Source: Cellulomonas massiliensis JC225
Lineage (GTDB): Bacteria > Actinomycetota > Actinomycetes > Actinomycetales > Cellulomonadaceae
Length of the DNA: 39,460 bases
Direction of reading: 5' to 3'
Assembly (NCBI RefSeq): GCF_000312005.1
Contig: NZ_HE978588.1
Span: 3,161,940-3,201,399 of the forward strand
Below the pieces are notes generated by a model. It did not search any database. It was not told where the DNA came from and worked only from the letters and a program-made list of their open reading frames with translations. Shown piece after piece: positions 7,542-15,069 of this stretch (within the stretch, counting starts at the first letter, position 1; each line of letters begins with the position of its first letter). The position numbers and the translations under genes were made by a program.

Positions 7542-8543
7542 ATGCGCGCCACCCGCACCATCGCCCTGTCCGCCCTGGCGGCAGCCACCCTGCTCCTGGG
7601 TGCCTGTGGCACCCCGGGATCGGGCGGCGGCCAGGCCGCCCCGACGAGCAGCGGCTCCGCCGGGCTCGAGGAGTGCGCCCCGATCGCGGACCAGACGCTC
7701 GTCGTGCTCGAGGACGACAAGCAGCTGCAGAACGCCGACAACGTCATCCCCGCGGTGAACAGCGACGTCGCGGCCGAGCACCCCGACGTCGTCGAGCTGC
7801 TCGACACCGTCTCGGCGGCGCTCGACACCGACAAGCTCATCGCCCTCAACAAGGCCGTCGACATCGACCGCCAGACGTCGTCCGACGCCGCGAAGACGTT
7901 CGTCGCCGACGAGGGGCTCGCCGCCCCGGAGAAGAAGGACGGGGCCGGCAAGCTCGTCGTGGGCGCCGCGAACTTCTCGGAGAGCTCGACGCTCGCCGAG
8001 GTGTACGCCGAGGTCCTGCGCACCGCCGGCTACGACGCGAGCGTCCAGACCGTGGGCAACCGCGAGACCTACGCGCCGCAGCTCGCCAAGGGCACGCTCG
8101 CCGTCTTCCCCGAGTACGCGGCCACGTTCGCCGAGTACCTCAACGCGCAGAAGAACGGGGCGGACGCGACGCCGATCGCCTCGCCGGACGTGGACGCGAC
8201 GGTCACCGCGATGACGCCGCTCGCCGAGGAGTACGGCGTCACGCTCGGCACGCCGTCGGCCGCGCAGGACCAGAACGCGTTCGCGGTCACCAAGAAGTTC
8301 GCGGACGAGCACCAGCTCACGACGCTCAGCGACCTCGCCGAGACCTGCTCCGGCGTCGTCATGGCCGGCCCCCCGGAGTGCCCGGAGCGGCCCTTCTGCC
8401 AGCTGGGCCTGAAGGAGACGTACGGCATCCAGTTCGGCGAGTTCAAGTCCTTCGACTTCGGCCTCATCGGGCAGGCGCTGCGCCAGGGCGACGCCGCGAT
8501 CGGCGTCGTCTCCTCCAGCGACGGGTCCCTCGCAGCGGGCTGA
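7542..8543 (+). CDS. Osmoprotectant-binding lipoprotein, circularly permuted OpuAC/OpuCC type
   Basis: The 333-residue lipoprotein has a signal peptide with lipobox L-L-G-A-C (Cys22), so it should be anchored on the outer face of the membrane. It should capture betaine- or choline-like solutes for the two permeases. Its segment order is unusual. Residues about 52-122 (LVVLEDDKQL..., ...EHPDVVELLDTVSAAL..., ...LNKAVDIDR...) match the closing part of normal OpuBC/OpuCC proteins. Residues about 137-330 (KLVVGAANFSES..., ...AFAVTKKFADEHQLTTLSDL..., YGIQFGEF..., ending SSSDGSLAAG) match the normal beginning and middle. The old C-terminus is thus fused before the old N-terminus by a Lys/Gly/Ala linker near residue 130. 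Five cysteines (22, 45 and three in the ETCSG...PFC insertion) suggest disulfides. The ATG at 7542 has an AGGAG site; an in-frame start at 7476 would bury the signal peptide. Confidence 0.9.
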   Translation: MRATRTIALSALAAATLLLGACGTPGSGGGQAAPTSSGSAGLEECAPIADQTLVVLEDDKQLQNADNVIPAVNSDVAAEHPDVVELLDTVSAALDTDKLIALNKAVDIDRQTSSDAAKTFVADEGLAAPEKKDGAGKLVVGAANFSESSTLAEVYAEVLRTAGYDASVQTVGNRETYAPQLAKGTLAVFPEYAATFAEYLNAQKNGADATPIASPDVDATVTAMTPLAEEYGVTLGTPSAAQDQNAFAVTKKFADEHQLTTLSDLAETCSGVVMAGPPECPERPFCQLGLKETYGIQFGEFKSFDFGLIGQALRQGDAAIGVVSSSDGSLAAG

Positions 8544-8565
8544 CGGCCGACCGGCGAGGCCCCTC

Positions 8566-8600
8566 GACGGCGGGGCGGGCGACCAGCCCGCCCCGCCGTC
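8566..8600. terminator. Bidirectional terminator after the osmoprotectant operon
   Basis: A perfect 15-bp GC-rich inverted repeat with a 5-base loop (GACCA) lies between the convergent ends of the binding-protein gene and the flavoprotein gene. Confidence 0.85.
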
Positions 8601-8605
8601 GGCGT

Positions 8606-10069
8606 CTACAGCCCGGCGACCTCGAGGAACCGCAGCCACACCTCGCTGAGCGTGGGGTAGGACGGGACGGCGTGCCAGAGCCGCTGCAGCGGCACCTCGC
8701 CGACCACGGCGATCGTCGCCGCGTGGAGCAGCTCGGCCACCTCCGGCCCGACGAAGGTGGCACCCACCACCACGTCGCGCGCGGCGTCGACCACGAGCCG
8801 GCCGCGGCCGGCGTAGTCCGGGGACAGCACGGACGCGCCCGCGAGGTTCGCGAGGTCGTAGTCGAGCACCCGCACCTCGAGCGCGGCGTCGCGCGCCGCC
8901 TGCTCCGTGAGGCCGACCCACGCCACCTCCGGGCGCGAGAACACCACCTGCGGCACGCTGCGCCGGTCGGCGGTCGCCCGGTACCGGCTCCAGTCCGCCG
9001 CCGTCCGCTCCTGGTCCGCGTCGGGCTGGCCCGGCTCCGTGGCGGTGCCGAAGCGCGCGGCCACGACGTCGCCGGCCACCCGGGCGTCGTACTTGCCCTG
9101 GTGCGTCGTCCCGGTCCGCCCGGTGACGTCGCCGACGGCGAACAGCCAGCCGTCGTCGACGCCCGTGGCGGCCAGCGCGTCGTCGACCTCGACCGGTGCA
9201 CCCGGCTCCAGGCCGACGCTCTCCAGCCCCAGCGCACGGGTGCGCGGCCGCCGCCCGGTCGCGACGAGGACCTGGTCCACGACGTGCTGCTCCTGGCCCG
9301 TCGCCGTGCGCACACGCACCTCGACACCGTCGTCGCCCCGCCGGAACTCCTCCGCGTCGGCCTCCAGCAGCACCCGGACCCCGAGCCCGCGCAGGGACGC
9401 GAGCACCGCCTCCCCCGCGAAGGCCTCGGCGCCCCCGAGCAGCCGCCCGCCGCGGACCACGAGTGTCACCTGCGTGCCCAGGTCGGCGAACGCCGTCGCC
9501 ATCTCGACCCCGACGACGCCCCCGCCGAGGACCAGCAGCCGCGCGGGCACGTGCTCGACCGCCGTCGCGTCCCGGCTCGTCCAGGGCTCGATCTCGGCGA
9601 GGCCCGGGATGCCGGGCACCACCGGCTCGGAGCCGGTCGCCAGCACGACCGCGGCGCGCGCCCGCACCGACGTCTCCGTGCCCTCGTGCGTCACGACCAC
9701 GTGCCGCGGGCCGTCGACCCGTGCGTGGCCCCGCAGCAGCGTCATGCCGGCGCCGTGCACCCAGTCGACCTGGGACGAGTCGTCCCAGCGGTGCGTGATC
9801 GCGTCGCGGCGCGCCAGCACGGCCTCGACGTCGAGGTCGCCGTCGACGGCCGCACGGGCGCCGGGGACCGCGCGCGCCGCTGCGAGGACCGCGCCCGGCC
9901 GCAGCAGCGCCTTCGACGGCATGCACGCCCAGTACGAGCACTCCCCGCCGACCAGGGCGTGCTCCACGATCGCCACGCTCAGGCCCGTGCGCCCCGCACG
10001 GTCGGCCACGTTCTCCCCGACCGCACCGCCGCCGATCACGACGACGTCGAACTCGCGCTCGTCCGCCAC
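8606..10069 (-). CDS. FAD-dependent pyridine nucleotide-disulfide oxidoreductase (class I)
   Basis: The 487-residue flavoprotein is of the dihydrolipoamide dehydrogenase/mercuric reductase type. It has an FAD-binding GGGAVG at residues 13-18, the redox-active pair C44-x4-C49 in GGECSYWACMPSK, an NAD(P)-binding LGGGVVGVEMA block, and the second FAD motif FAVGDVTG. The dimerisation domain ends in PSYPTLSEVWLRFLE, where lipoamide dehydrogenases have H-P-T: Tyr replaces the acid-base histidine. It is therefore probably not a true lipoamide dehydrogenase but one of the paralogues whose substrate is unknown. The GTG at 10069 has GGAGG eight bases upstream. It lies 79 bases after the methyltransferase gene on the same strand. 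Confidence 0.88.
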   Translation of the reverse strand: MADEREFDVVVIGGGAVGENVADRAGRTGLSVAIVEHALVGGECSYWACMPSKALLRPGAVLAAARAVPGARAAVDGDLDVEAVLARRDAITHRWDDSSQVDWVHGAGMTLLRGHARVDGPRHVVVTHEGTETSVRARAAVVLATGSEPVVPGIPGLAEIEPWTSRDATAVEHVPARLLVLGGGVVGVEMATAFADLGTQVTLVVRGGRLLGGAEAFAGEAVLASLRGLGVRVLLEADAEEFRRGDDGVEVRVRTATGQEQHVVDQVLVATGRRPRTRALGLESVGLEPGAPVEVDDALAATGVDDGWLFAVGDVTGRTGTTHQGKYDARVAGDVVAARFGTATEPGQPDADQERTAADWSRYRATADRRSVPQVVFSRPEVAWVGLTEQAARDAALEVRVLDYDLANLAGASVLSPDYAGRGRLVVDAARDVVVGATFVGPEVAELLHAATIAVVGEVPLQRLWHAVPSYPTLSEVWLRFLEVAGL

Positions 10070-10148
10070 GCTGCACCTCCGTCCCAGGGTGCCGGCCGGG
10101 CGCCGGCTCCCTCATCGTCGCGATCCACCGTGCACGCCGCACGGCGGC

Positions 10149-10778
10149 TCATGCCTGCCTCCGGGCGGCGAACCGCTCGACGAGCCGCCACCGGGAGGCC
10201 TCCCGCTCCTCGAGCACCAGGCCCGCGTGGTCCAGCGACGACGAGGGCCGCCGGCGGTGGTGCTCGCCGGCCGCCGCCGGGGTGACCGCGTCGAGCAGCC
10301 GCTGGAGCGCCCGCCAGGGCGCCGCGGACGACTCGACGTGGTCGGCCACGAGCACGACGCCGTCGGGCCGCACCACCCGTGCGAGCTCGCGCAGCACCGC
10401 CCGCTCGTCGGGGACGCAGCACAGGGTAAACGTGCACAGGACCGTCTCGAACCGCGCGTCGTCGAAGGGCAGCGCCGCCGCGTCCGCCACCTGCAGGTCG
10501 ACGCCGCGCGCCTCCGGGCGCCGGCGCGCCTGCTCGAGCATCGCCGGGCTGGCGTCGACGGCGACCACGCTGCGGGCATGGGCCCGGTAGTACGGCAGGT
10601 TCGCCCCGGTGCCGACGCCCACCTCGAGCGTGCTCCCCCGGACGCGCTCCGCGACCCAGCGGCGCGCGGGCGCGAGCAGGCGCCGCTCGAGCGGGGCGGT
10701 GGCCCGGTCGTACGCCGCGGCGTGGTCGTCCCAGTAGGAGGTCGGCGCCGTCGGCCGGTCGTGCGCTCCAGGAGGCAT
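10149..10778 (-). CDS. Class I SAM-dependent methyltransferase
   Basis: The 209-residue cytoplasmic protein is of the Methyltransf_11 (UbiE-like) type. It has YWDDHAAAYDRAT at the N-terminus, motif I LEVGVGTGANLPYY (about residues 50-63), the acidic ribose-binding V-A-V-D-A-S, and the post-motif D-A-A-A-L-P-F-D-D-A-R-F. The methyl acceptor cannot be told from sequence. The ATG at 10778 follows TAGCGT by seven bases, indicating a leaderless start. Confidence 0.85.
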   Translation of the reverse strand: MPPGAHDRPTAPTSYWDDHAAAYDRATAPLERRLLAPARRWVAERVRGSTLEVGVGTGANLPYYRAHARSVVAVDASPAMLEQARRRPEARGVDLQVADAAALPFDDARFETVLCTFTLCCVPDERAVLRELARVVRPDGVVLVADHVESSAAPWRALQRLLDAVTPAAAGEHHRRRPSSSLDHAGLVLEEREASRWRLVERFAARRQA

Positions 10779-10785
10779 CGCCGCC

Positions 10786-10791
10786 ACGCTA
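10786..10791 (-). promoter_or_regulatory. -10 box of leaderless methyltransferase gene
   Basis: TAGCGT on the minus strand, seven bases before the ATG at 10778. Confidence 0.5.
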
Positions 10792-10837
10792 GCCCGGGCG
10801 GCCGTGCGCTGGGGAGCCCACGGACCGACGGAACGAC

Positions 10838-10878
10838 GGAGGGCCTCCCTCAGCGTCGCCGCTGGTGGGAGGCCCTCC
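10838..10878 (-). terminator. Terminator of tRNA-Lys
   Basis: A perfect 12-bp inverted repeat, GGAGGGCCTCCC and its complement, with a 17-base loop, starts a few bases past the 3' end of tRNA-Lys. The arm is itself nearly palindromic, so alternative foldings are possible. Confidence 0.7.
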
Positions 10879-10884
10879 GGGTGG

Positions 10885-10957
<73 letters not shown>

Positions 10958-10970
10958 GCGGGAAGGAACG

Positions 10971-11165
10971 TTAGCAGTCCCGGGGCTGCGGAAGCGAACC
11001 GGGGACGTGTGGCGTGAGCCACCCGCTCTCCTCCTCGAGGAGCTCCTGCGCAGAGGGAGGCTCGGGGTCGAACAGGTCGAGGAGCAGCGTCAGCGGGACG
11101 CGGTCGCGCAGCAGCGACTCGACCCGCGCCCGGACTGCGGCGTCGACCGGCTCCGGCACCGTCAT
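10971..11165 (-). CDS. Short acidic hypothetical protein
   Basis: The 64-residue product is rich in Leu, Glu and Pro, with a probable amphipathic helix in the first 35 residues (VDAAVRARVESLLRDRVPL) and no membrane segment. The ATG at 11165 has GGAGGG about seven bases upstream; another in-frame ATG seven codons earlier has no such site. Family not recognised. Confidence 0.5.
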   Translation of the reverse strand: MTVPEPVDAAVRARVESLLRDRVPLTLLLDLFDPEPPSAQELLEEESGWLTPHVPGSLPQPRDC

Positions 11166-11301
11166 CGTGACCCCTCCCTCCGTCACCGCGCCTCACGCTC
11201 GTCACCTGCAGAACGCGTCCGACCCGGCGGGCGTTCCCGCGCCGTCGAGGCACAGACCACCAGGACGGCGGCATACCGGGCAAGAACCCGCGCCGCGCGC
11301 T

Positions 11302-11315
11302 GTGATACCGATCAC
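11302..11315. promoter_or_regulatory. Small dyad GTGAT-N4-ATCAC
   Basis: A 5-bp inverted repeat with a 4-base spacer in the 250-base gap between the GroES-like gene and the small acidic gene. It could be a regulator site for the small acidic gene (start at 11165), but it is short and may be chance. Nothing else is visible in this gap apart from a GCGGG-ACG-CCCGC hairpin near 11360. Confidence 0.25.
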
Positions 11316-11421
11316 CCGAACGAGCGATACCCCGGTCGGGTCAACGGTGCCGCACGATCATGCGGGACGCCCGCGGTGACGCTGCGCCGATCGGGTGAGC
11401 CGACGGCCGGCCGGGCGGGGC

Positions 11422-11745
11422 TCAGAGGTAGAGGCCGGGCCCGTCGCCGTCGCCGTCGGGCTCGGCCACGGCGTGCACGTCCTTCTCCCGCAGCAGGAGG
11501 TACGTCGCACCGCCGAGCTCGACCTCGGCCCGCTCCTCGGGGTCGAACAGCACCCGGTCGCCGACCTCGACCTGGCGCACGTGCTGGCCGGCGGCGACGA
11601 CCGTCGCCCACGCGAGGCGCTTGCCGACCGCGGCCGTCGCGGGGATGAGGATGCCGGCGTTCGACCGGCGCTCCCCCGGCTCGCCGTCGAGCGAGACGAG
11701 CAGCCGGTCGTTGAGCATGCGGATCGGGACGTGCGGGAGGCTCAC
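11422..11745 (-). CDS. GroES-like co-chaperonin-fold protein, without GroEL
   Basis: The 107-residue protein has the cpn10 pattern: P-I-R-M-L-N-D-R-L-L-V near the N-terminus, S-N-A-G-I-L-I-P-A-T in the place of the mobile loop, G-x-x-V-x-x-V-E-V-G-D-R-V-L-F, and Y-L-L-L-R-E-K-D-V at the end. No groEL lies beside it, and the mobile-loop region differs from housekeeping GroES, so it may not serve GroEL. The GTG at 11745 follows TAGCGT by seven bases (leaderless). Confidence 0.75.
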   Translation of the reverse strand: MSLPHVPIRMLNDRLLVSLDGEPGERRSNAGILIPATAAVGKRLAWATVVAAGQHVRQVEVGDRVLFDPEERAEVELGGATYLLLREKDVHAVAEPDGDGDGPGLYL

Positions 11746-11860
11746 GGCACCGACGCTACCGGGCCGTGCGACGTAGGCTGGCCAGGCCGCCCCCGGGCGC
11801 CACCCGCGACACCGAACGACCGCCGCGCGGCCGTCCCGCGCCCTCCGACAGGAGCTCCCC

Positions 11861-12328
11861 GTGCCTCGACTCGCCCCCGGCGACCTCGCCCCGGACTTCA
11901 CGCTGCCGACCGCCGACGGCGGGTCGGTCACGCTGTCCGACCTGCGGGGCCGCCGCGTGATCGTGTACTTCTACCCCGCTGCGGGCACGCCCGGCTGCAC
12001 CACGGAGGCGTGCGACTTCCGTGACTCCCTCGCCTCGCTGCACGGCGCCGGCTTCACCGTCGTCGGCATCTCGCCCGACGAGGTCAACAAGCTCGCGGCG
12101 TTCGCCGAGGCGGAGCACCTGACGTTCCCGCTCGCCTCCGACCCGTCGCGCGAGGTGCTCGAGGCCTGGGGCGCCTGGGGCGAGAAGACGCTCTACGGCA
12201 AGACGGTGACGGGCGTGATCCGCTCGACCGTCGTGGTCGACGCCGAGGGCCGCGTCGAGCTGGCGCAGTACAACGTCAAGGCCACCGGCCACGTCGCCAA
12301 GCTGCGCCGCAACCTCGGCCTCGACTGA
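11861..12328 (+). CDS. bcp: Thioredoxin-dependent peroxiredoxin, Bcp/PrxQ type
   Basis: The 155-residue cytoplasmic enzyme reduces hydroperoxides with electrons from thioredoxin. It contains F-Y-P-A-A-G-T-P-G-C-T-T-E-A-C-D-F-R-D, with peroxidatic Cys46 and resolving Cys51, five residues apart as in the PrxQ subgroup. The length is normal. The GTG at 11861 has AGGAG about six bases upstream. A likely electron donor, a thioredoxin, is encoded at 16784-17155. Confidence 0.95.
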   Translation: MPRLAPGDLAPDFTLPTADGGSVTLSDLRGRRVIVYFYPAAGTPGCTTEACDFRDSLASLHGAGFTVVGISPDEVNKLAAFAEAEHLTFPLASDPSREVLEAWGAWGEKTLYGKTVTGVIRSTVVVDAEGRVELAQYNVKATGHVAKLRRNLGLD

Positions 12329-12383
12329 CGGCTCGCGCCCGCGCCGGACCCGGCGCCGGGCCGTGTGGGAGACTCGCTGCCGC

Positions 12384-12466
12384 GCGGGAGTGGTGAAACG
12401 GCAGCCACGCCAGGTTTAGGTCCTGGTGCTCTCACGAGCGTGCGGGTTCAAGTCCCGCCTCCCGCA
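12384..12466 (+). tRNA. tRNA-Leu (anticodon TAG), integration target
   Basis: The acceptor GCGGGAG pairs with CTCCCGC (12459-12465). The anticodon TAG is in GGTTTAGGT, the long variable arm TGCTCTCACGAGCG is typical of leucine tRNA, and the T arm holds GGTTCAAGTCC. The last 27 bases of the gene are also part of the 28-bp duplication at 16677-16704, so an element entered the 3' end and rebuilt it. Confidence 0.95.
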
Positions 12467-12467
12467 C
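12440..12467 (+). repeat. attL: 28-bp att core at tRNA-Leu 3' end
   Basis: This runs from GTGCGGGTTCAAG to CTCCCGCAC and is identical to 16677-16704. It covers the T arm, the acceptor 3' strand and the discriminator of tRNA-Leu. Confidence 0.9.
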
Positions 12468-12522
12468 CGTGTCGCTAGGGCTGTGACCTGCGACAGAGAT
12501 TCTGGGGCGAGTAGTCCGGAGG

Positions 12523-12547
12523 TCCGGACAACAGGACCGGACAACAG
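12523..12547 (+). repeat. Tandem TCCGGACAACAG-type repeats near attL
   Basis: TCCGGACAACAG (12523-12534) is followed by ACCGGACAACAG (12536-12547). The same 12-mer recurs at 16562-16573 near attR, there preceded by GTAG as at 12511-12520. The position at both ends suggests arm-type sites for the integrase. Confidence 0.5.
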
Positions 12548-12560
12548 CCGGGAGCGTCCA

Positions 12561-13785
12561 GTGGCAGCGAAGACCGTCGTACGGCGTCGAGCGGACGGTT
12601 CGATCGCCTACCGGGTGCCGTTCCGCATTGCTCCAGGCGGCAAGGTGACGTCGGAGACGTTCGAGTCGGCGGAGGGCACCGAGCAGTTCCGCCGGCTGCT
12701 GGACAGGGTCGGCGGCCAGGCCGCGCGCGACATCCGCACCGCGTCGACGAGCAGCGCCCTGGACGTGCCCACGCGCCACGGCGCTCGAGACGCACCTGGA
12801 GTCGATCGCGGCGTCGGTGACGCCCGGCACGGTCGCCGGGAACCGCCGCATGGCGCTGCGCACGTGGCTGCCCGTGCTCGGCGAGCTGCCCGTCGACGCG
12901 ATGACTAGGGACGCGGTCGTGCGGTGGGTCGCCGCGAGCGCGCCACCGAGACGCAGGCGTCCGCGCGCGCCCGCGCGAACGCGATCGCCGCACAGCGCGA
13001 GGACCCCATGGTCGTCGTTCCAGCGCCCAAGACCTACGCCCCGAAGTCGATCCGCAACGCCCACGCGCTGTTGTCGGACGTCCTGGCCACCTGCCACGAG
13101 CGCGGCTGGGTCTACCGGAACGTCGCCAAGGGCGTCGCGATGCCGTCCGACCATGCGCACCGCGAGATGGTCATCCTCACCGAGAACGACGTCGTCACCC
13201 TGCTCGGCCACGTGCTGCCCCACTACCGGCCGCTCGTGCTCACGCTCTACTCCACCGGCCTGCGATGGGGCGAGGCGACCGCCCTGCAGGTCGGCGACCT
13301 CGATCTCGACGGGGCCGTCGCGACGCTGCGCGTCCCGCGCGCGTGGAAGAAGGACGCCGGCGGCTCTCGCTACTAACCTCGGCTCGCCGAAGACCCGCCG
13401 CGCGCGGCGGACGGTCTCTCTCGGCGCCCAGCTCGTCCCGGTGCTCCGCGACGTCGTCGCCGGGCGGAAGGCCGACGAACTCGTCTTCACCACCGCCACC
13501 GGCGCACGGATCGCGCAGGCCCGTTTCTGGGACCGGGTGTGGCACCCGGCGGTCGTCGCCGCCGACCTCCGCAAGACGCCGCGCGTGCACGACTTGCGGC
13601 ACACCCACGCCTCGATGTGCATCGCGGCCGGCACGGATCTGCTGCAGCTGCAGCACCGCCTCGGGCACGAGTCCCTCAAGACCACGGGCGACACCTACGG
13701 CCACCTCATGCCCGACGCGCTCGCCGCGCAGGCCCGCATCGCAACGACCATGCTCGGCGACGCGCTGCCGCAGCTCGAGGGCTAG
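12561..13785 (+). pseudogene. Tyrosine-recombinase integrase, three frameshifts
   Basis: Conceptually joined, this is an integrase of about 405 residues of the kind found in actinobacterial integrative elements and phages. It has an N-terminal arm-binding part (VAAKTVVRRRADGSIAYRV...), a SAM-like core-binding part (ALETHLESIAASVTPGTVAG..., then APKSIRNAHALLSDVL), and a catalytic domain with STGLRWGEA (first Arg), HDLRHTHASM (HxxR) and LGHESLKTTGDTYGH (His and nucleophile Tyr). The frame changes near 12760-12780 and again near 12930-12945. It changes a third time at 13373-13378, where one extra A in TACTAAC makes a stop; without it the reading is Y-Y-L-G-S-P-K-T, as in intact relatives. The GTG at 12561 has GGGAG six bases upstream. 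Three shifts point to a dead gene unless they are assembly errors. Confidence 0.85.
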
Positions 13786-13787
13786 CT

Positions 13788-14357
13788 CTAGCTCCCCGCC
13801 ACGTCGAGGAACGCAGCCTTGTACTGCTTGGCGACCGACGGCTTGACACTCCCCGACACGCGCAGCAAGGCGTTGCCGGCCTGCGTGTCGTACTCGACGA
13901 ATGCGGAGCCGAGCGAGGCCGTGACGGAGTCGATGTACTTCGCACGGGCCTTGGCGTCGGCCTCGTTGTCGAACACCTCGACGACGGCACCGCAGTCGAC
14001 CCCTGGGCCGTCACCGCAGGTCGCCCCCTGGATGTTGATCACGGTGGCGGACGTGTACTGGTGGGGACGCCCGAGGAGGTCGTTCCCGTCGGTGTCCTCG
14101 GTCAGGTCGACGGTATTCTCCGCGGACTTGACGTCAGCCGCCACGGCGGCCGCGATGCTGTGAGCGTCCTTCGGCGCCGCCGTGGTGGGCGCGGTCGCAG
14201 TCGGGTCGACGGCGGCGGTCGTGGGCTGCTCCGGCTCGGCAGCGGCGCTGCTCATTGGCGCCGAGGGCGGCGTCGGCGCGGCGGTGGCGCCTGGCCCCGA
14301 CGACGAGCAACCGGCAAGCAGGACGAGCGGAACCAGTGCCAGGATGCAGCGCTTCAT
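13788..14357 (-). CDS. Secreted lipoprotein, function unknown
   Basis: The 189-residue protein has a signal peptide ending in the lipobox L-L-A-G-C (Cys16), a Ser/Ala/Pro/Thr-rich linker to about residue 65, and a compact domain with two cysteines (ATCGDGPGVDC) that may form a disulfide. The domain's end (KPSVAKQYKAAFLD) resembles lipoproteins that are common in Cellulomonas-like genomes; the function is unknown to me. The ATG at 14357 has GAAGGA upstream. It converges with the integrase remnant, two bases from its stop. Confidence 0.75.
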   Translation of the reverse strand: MKRCILALVPLVLLAGCSSSGPGATAAPTPPSAPMSSAAAEPEQPTTAAVDPTATAPTTAAPKDAHSIAAAVAADVKSAENTVDLTEDTDGNDLLGRPHQYTSATVINIQGATCGDGPGVDCGAVVEVFDNEADAKARAKYIDSVTASLGSAFVEYDTQAGNALLRVSGSVKPSVAKQYKAAFLDVAGS

Positions 14358-14481
14358 GATGAGTCCTTCGGTCTCGGGGACGCAGTCCTTGAGGGTGTCG
14401 GTCGCTGCGCCCACGCCAGGCGCGCTCGCGCCGGCGTCAGAGACCGTTGAGGACGAGCGGACGGCCGGCAGCGGGCGTCGG

Positions 14482-14703
14482 TCAGCATCCGTGTTCTGTC
14501 TCCCGGTAGAGCGCGACGAGTTGGTCGCGCTCGTCGGTGGTGAGAGCGTCGATCCGGGCGAGGAGGGTGTCGACGTCGACCGCGAGACAGTCGGCGACTT
14601 CCTCGAGCTCCTCTGCGCAGCGGTACGCGTCGAGCAGCTGCGGCATCTTCACGAGGCGACGGGCTGCTAGCTCACGCGCGGCGCGCTCGTCGGCGCCCAG
14701 GCA
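14482..14703 (-). pseudogene. C-terminal remnant of an ImmA/IrrE-like metallopeptidase
   Basis: The last 73 codons read LGADERAARELAARRLV, then a predicted helical tail with V-D-V-D-T-L-L-A-R-I-D-A-L-T-T-D-E-R. This resembles the region after the zinc-binding HExxH helix of ImmA/IrrE proteins in actinobacterial mobile elements. No HExxH precedes it; upstream the sequence changes to an unrelated broken gene on the other strand. No in-frame start fits. It is probably the tail of an anti-repressor peptidase lost by deletion. The identification is by resemblance only. Confidence 0.45.
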
Positions 14704-14723
14704 GCCGGCCGTGCGTCGTCCGG

Positions 14724-15007
14724 CTCGGCGACCGCGTCGCGTATTCCTGGCAGCGGTGGGAAGGGCCGGACGGCCACGATCACACGATCGGCTGCCTGTA
14801 GGTCTGGCACTACTGCGAGCACCCGCTGTGGGCCGGTCTGAGGGCTACGACGCGGACTTCGGGCAGTACCGCTACTGGATGCCCGCCGGCGTCGGCGCGC
14901 ACGACCTCATCCAGCGCGAGCAGCTGTACATCGAGGCGTCGGTCTACTGGCCGGACTGCTGCGGGATGCACGGCTTCATCCGCGACGGCCGCTGGCACCC
15001 GGTCTAG
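14724..15007 (+). pseudogene. Broken small phage/island gene
   Basis: A protein-like reading runs LGDRVAYSWQRWEGPDGHDH, hits a TAG at 14799, continues as VWHYCEHPLWAG, and then changes frame near 14840 to EGYDADFGQYRYWMP..., ending GMHGFIRDGRWHPV at 15007. The cysteine- and tryptophan-rich end with a C-G-M-H-G-F-I-R-D-G motif recalls small zinc-binding phage proteins, but I cannot name a family. A stop and a frameshift indicate decay. Confidence 0.4.
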
Positions 15008-15022
15008 CCCTACGCACAGACC

Positions 15023-15063
15023 CGCCCCCACCCCTGCGTTGAGATGAGGCGGGGGTGGGGGCG
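15023..15063. terminator. Terminator hairpin with T-tract
   Basis: CGCCCCCACCCC pairs perfectly with GGGGTGGGGGCG across a 17-base loop, followed on the plus strand by CTTTCGT. It separates the broken gene ending at 15007 from the small gene ending at 15070. Confidence 0.75.
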
Positions 15064-15069
15064 CTTTCG

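Noticed and set aside
7275-10142. Minus-strand open frame of 955 codons
   Set aside because: It runs antisense to the osmoprotectant-binding gene and in the wrong frame through the flavoprotein gene; no domain is visible.
12561-13785. Programmed frameshifting in the integrase
   Set aside because: Three shifts at sites without slippery sequences or structure, one making a stop by a single extra base; decay is simpler.
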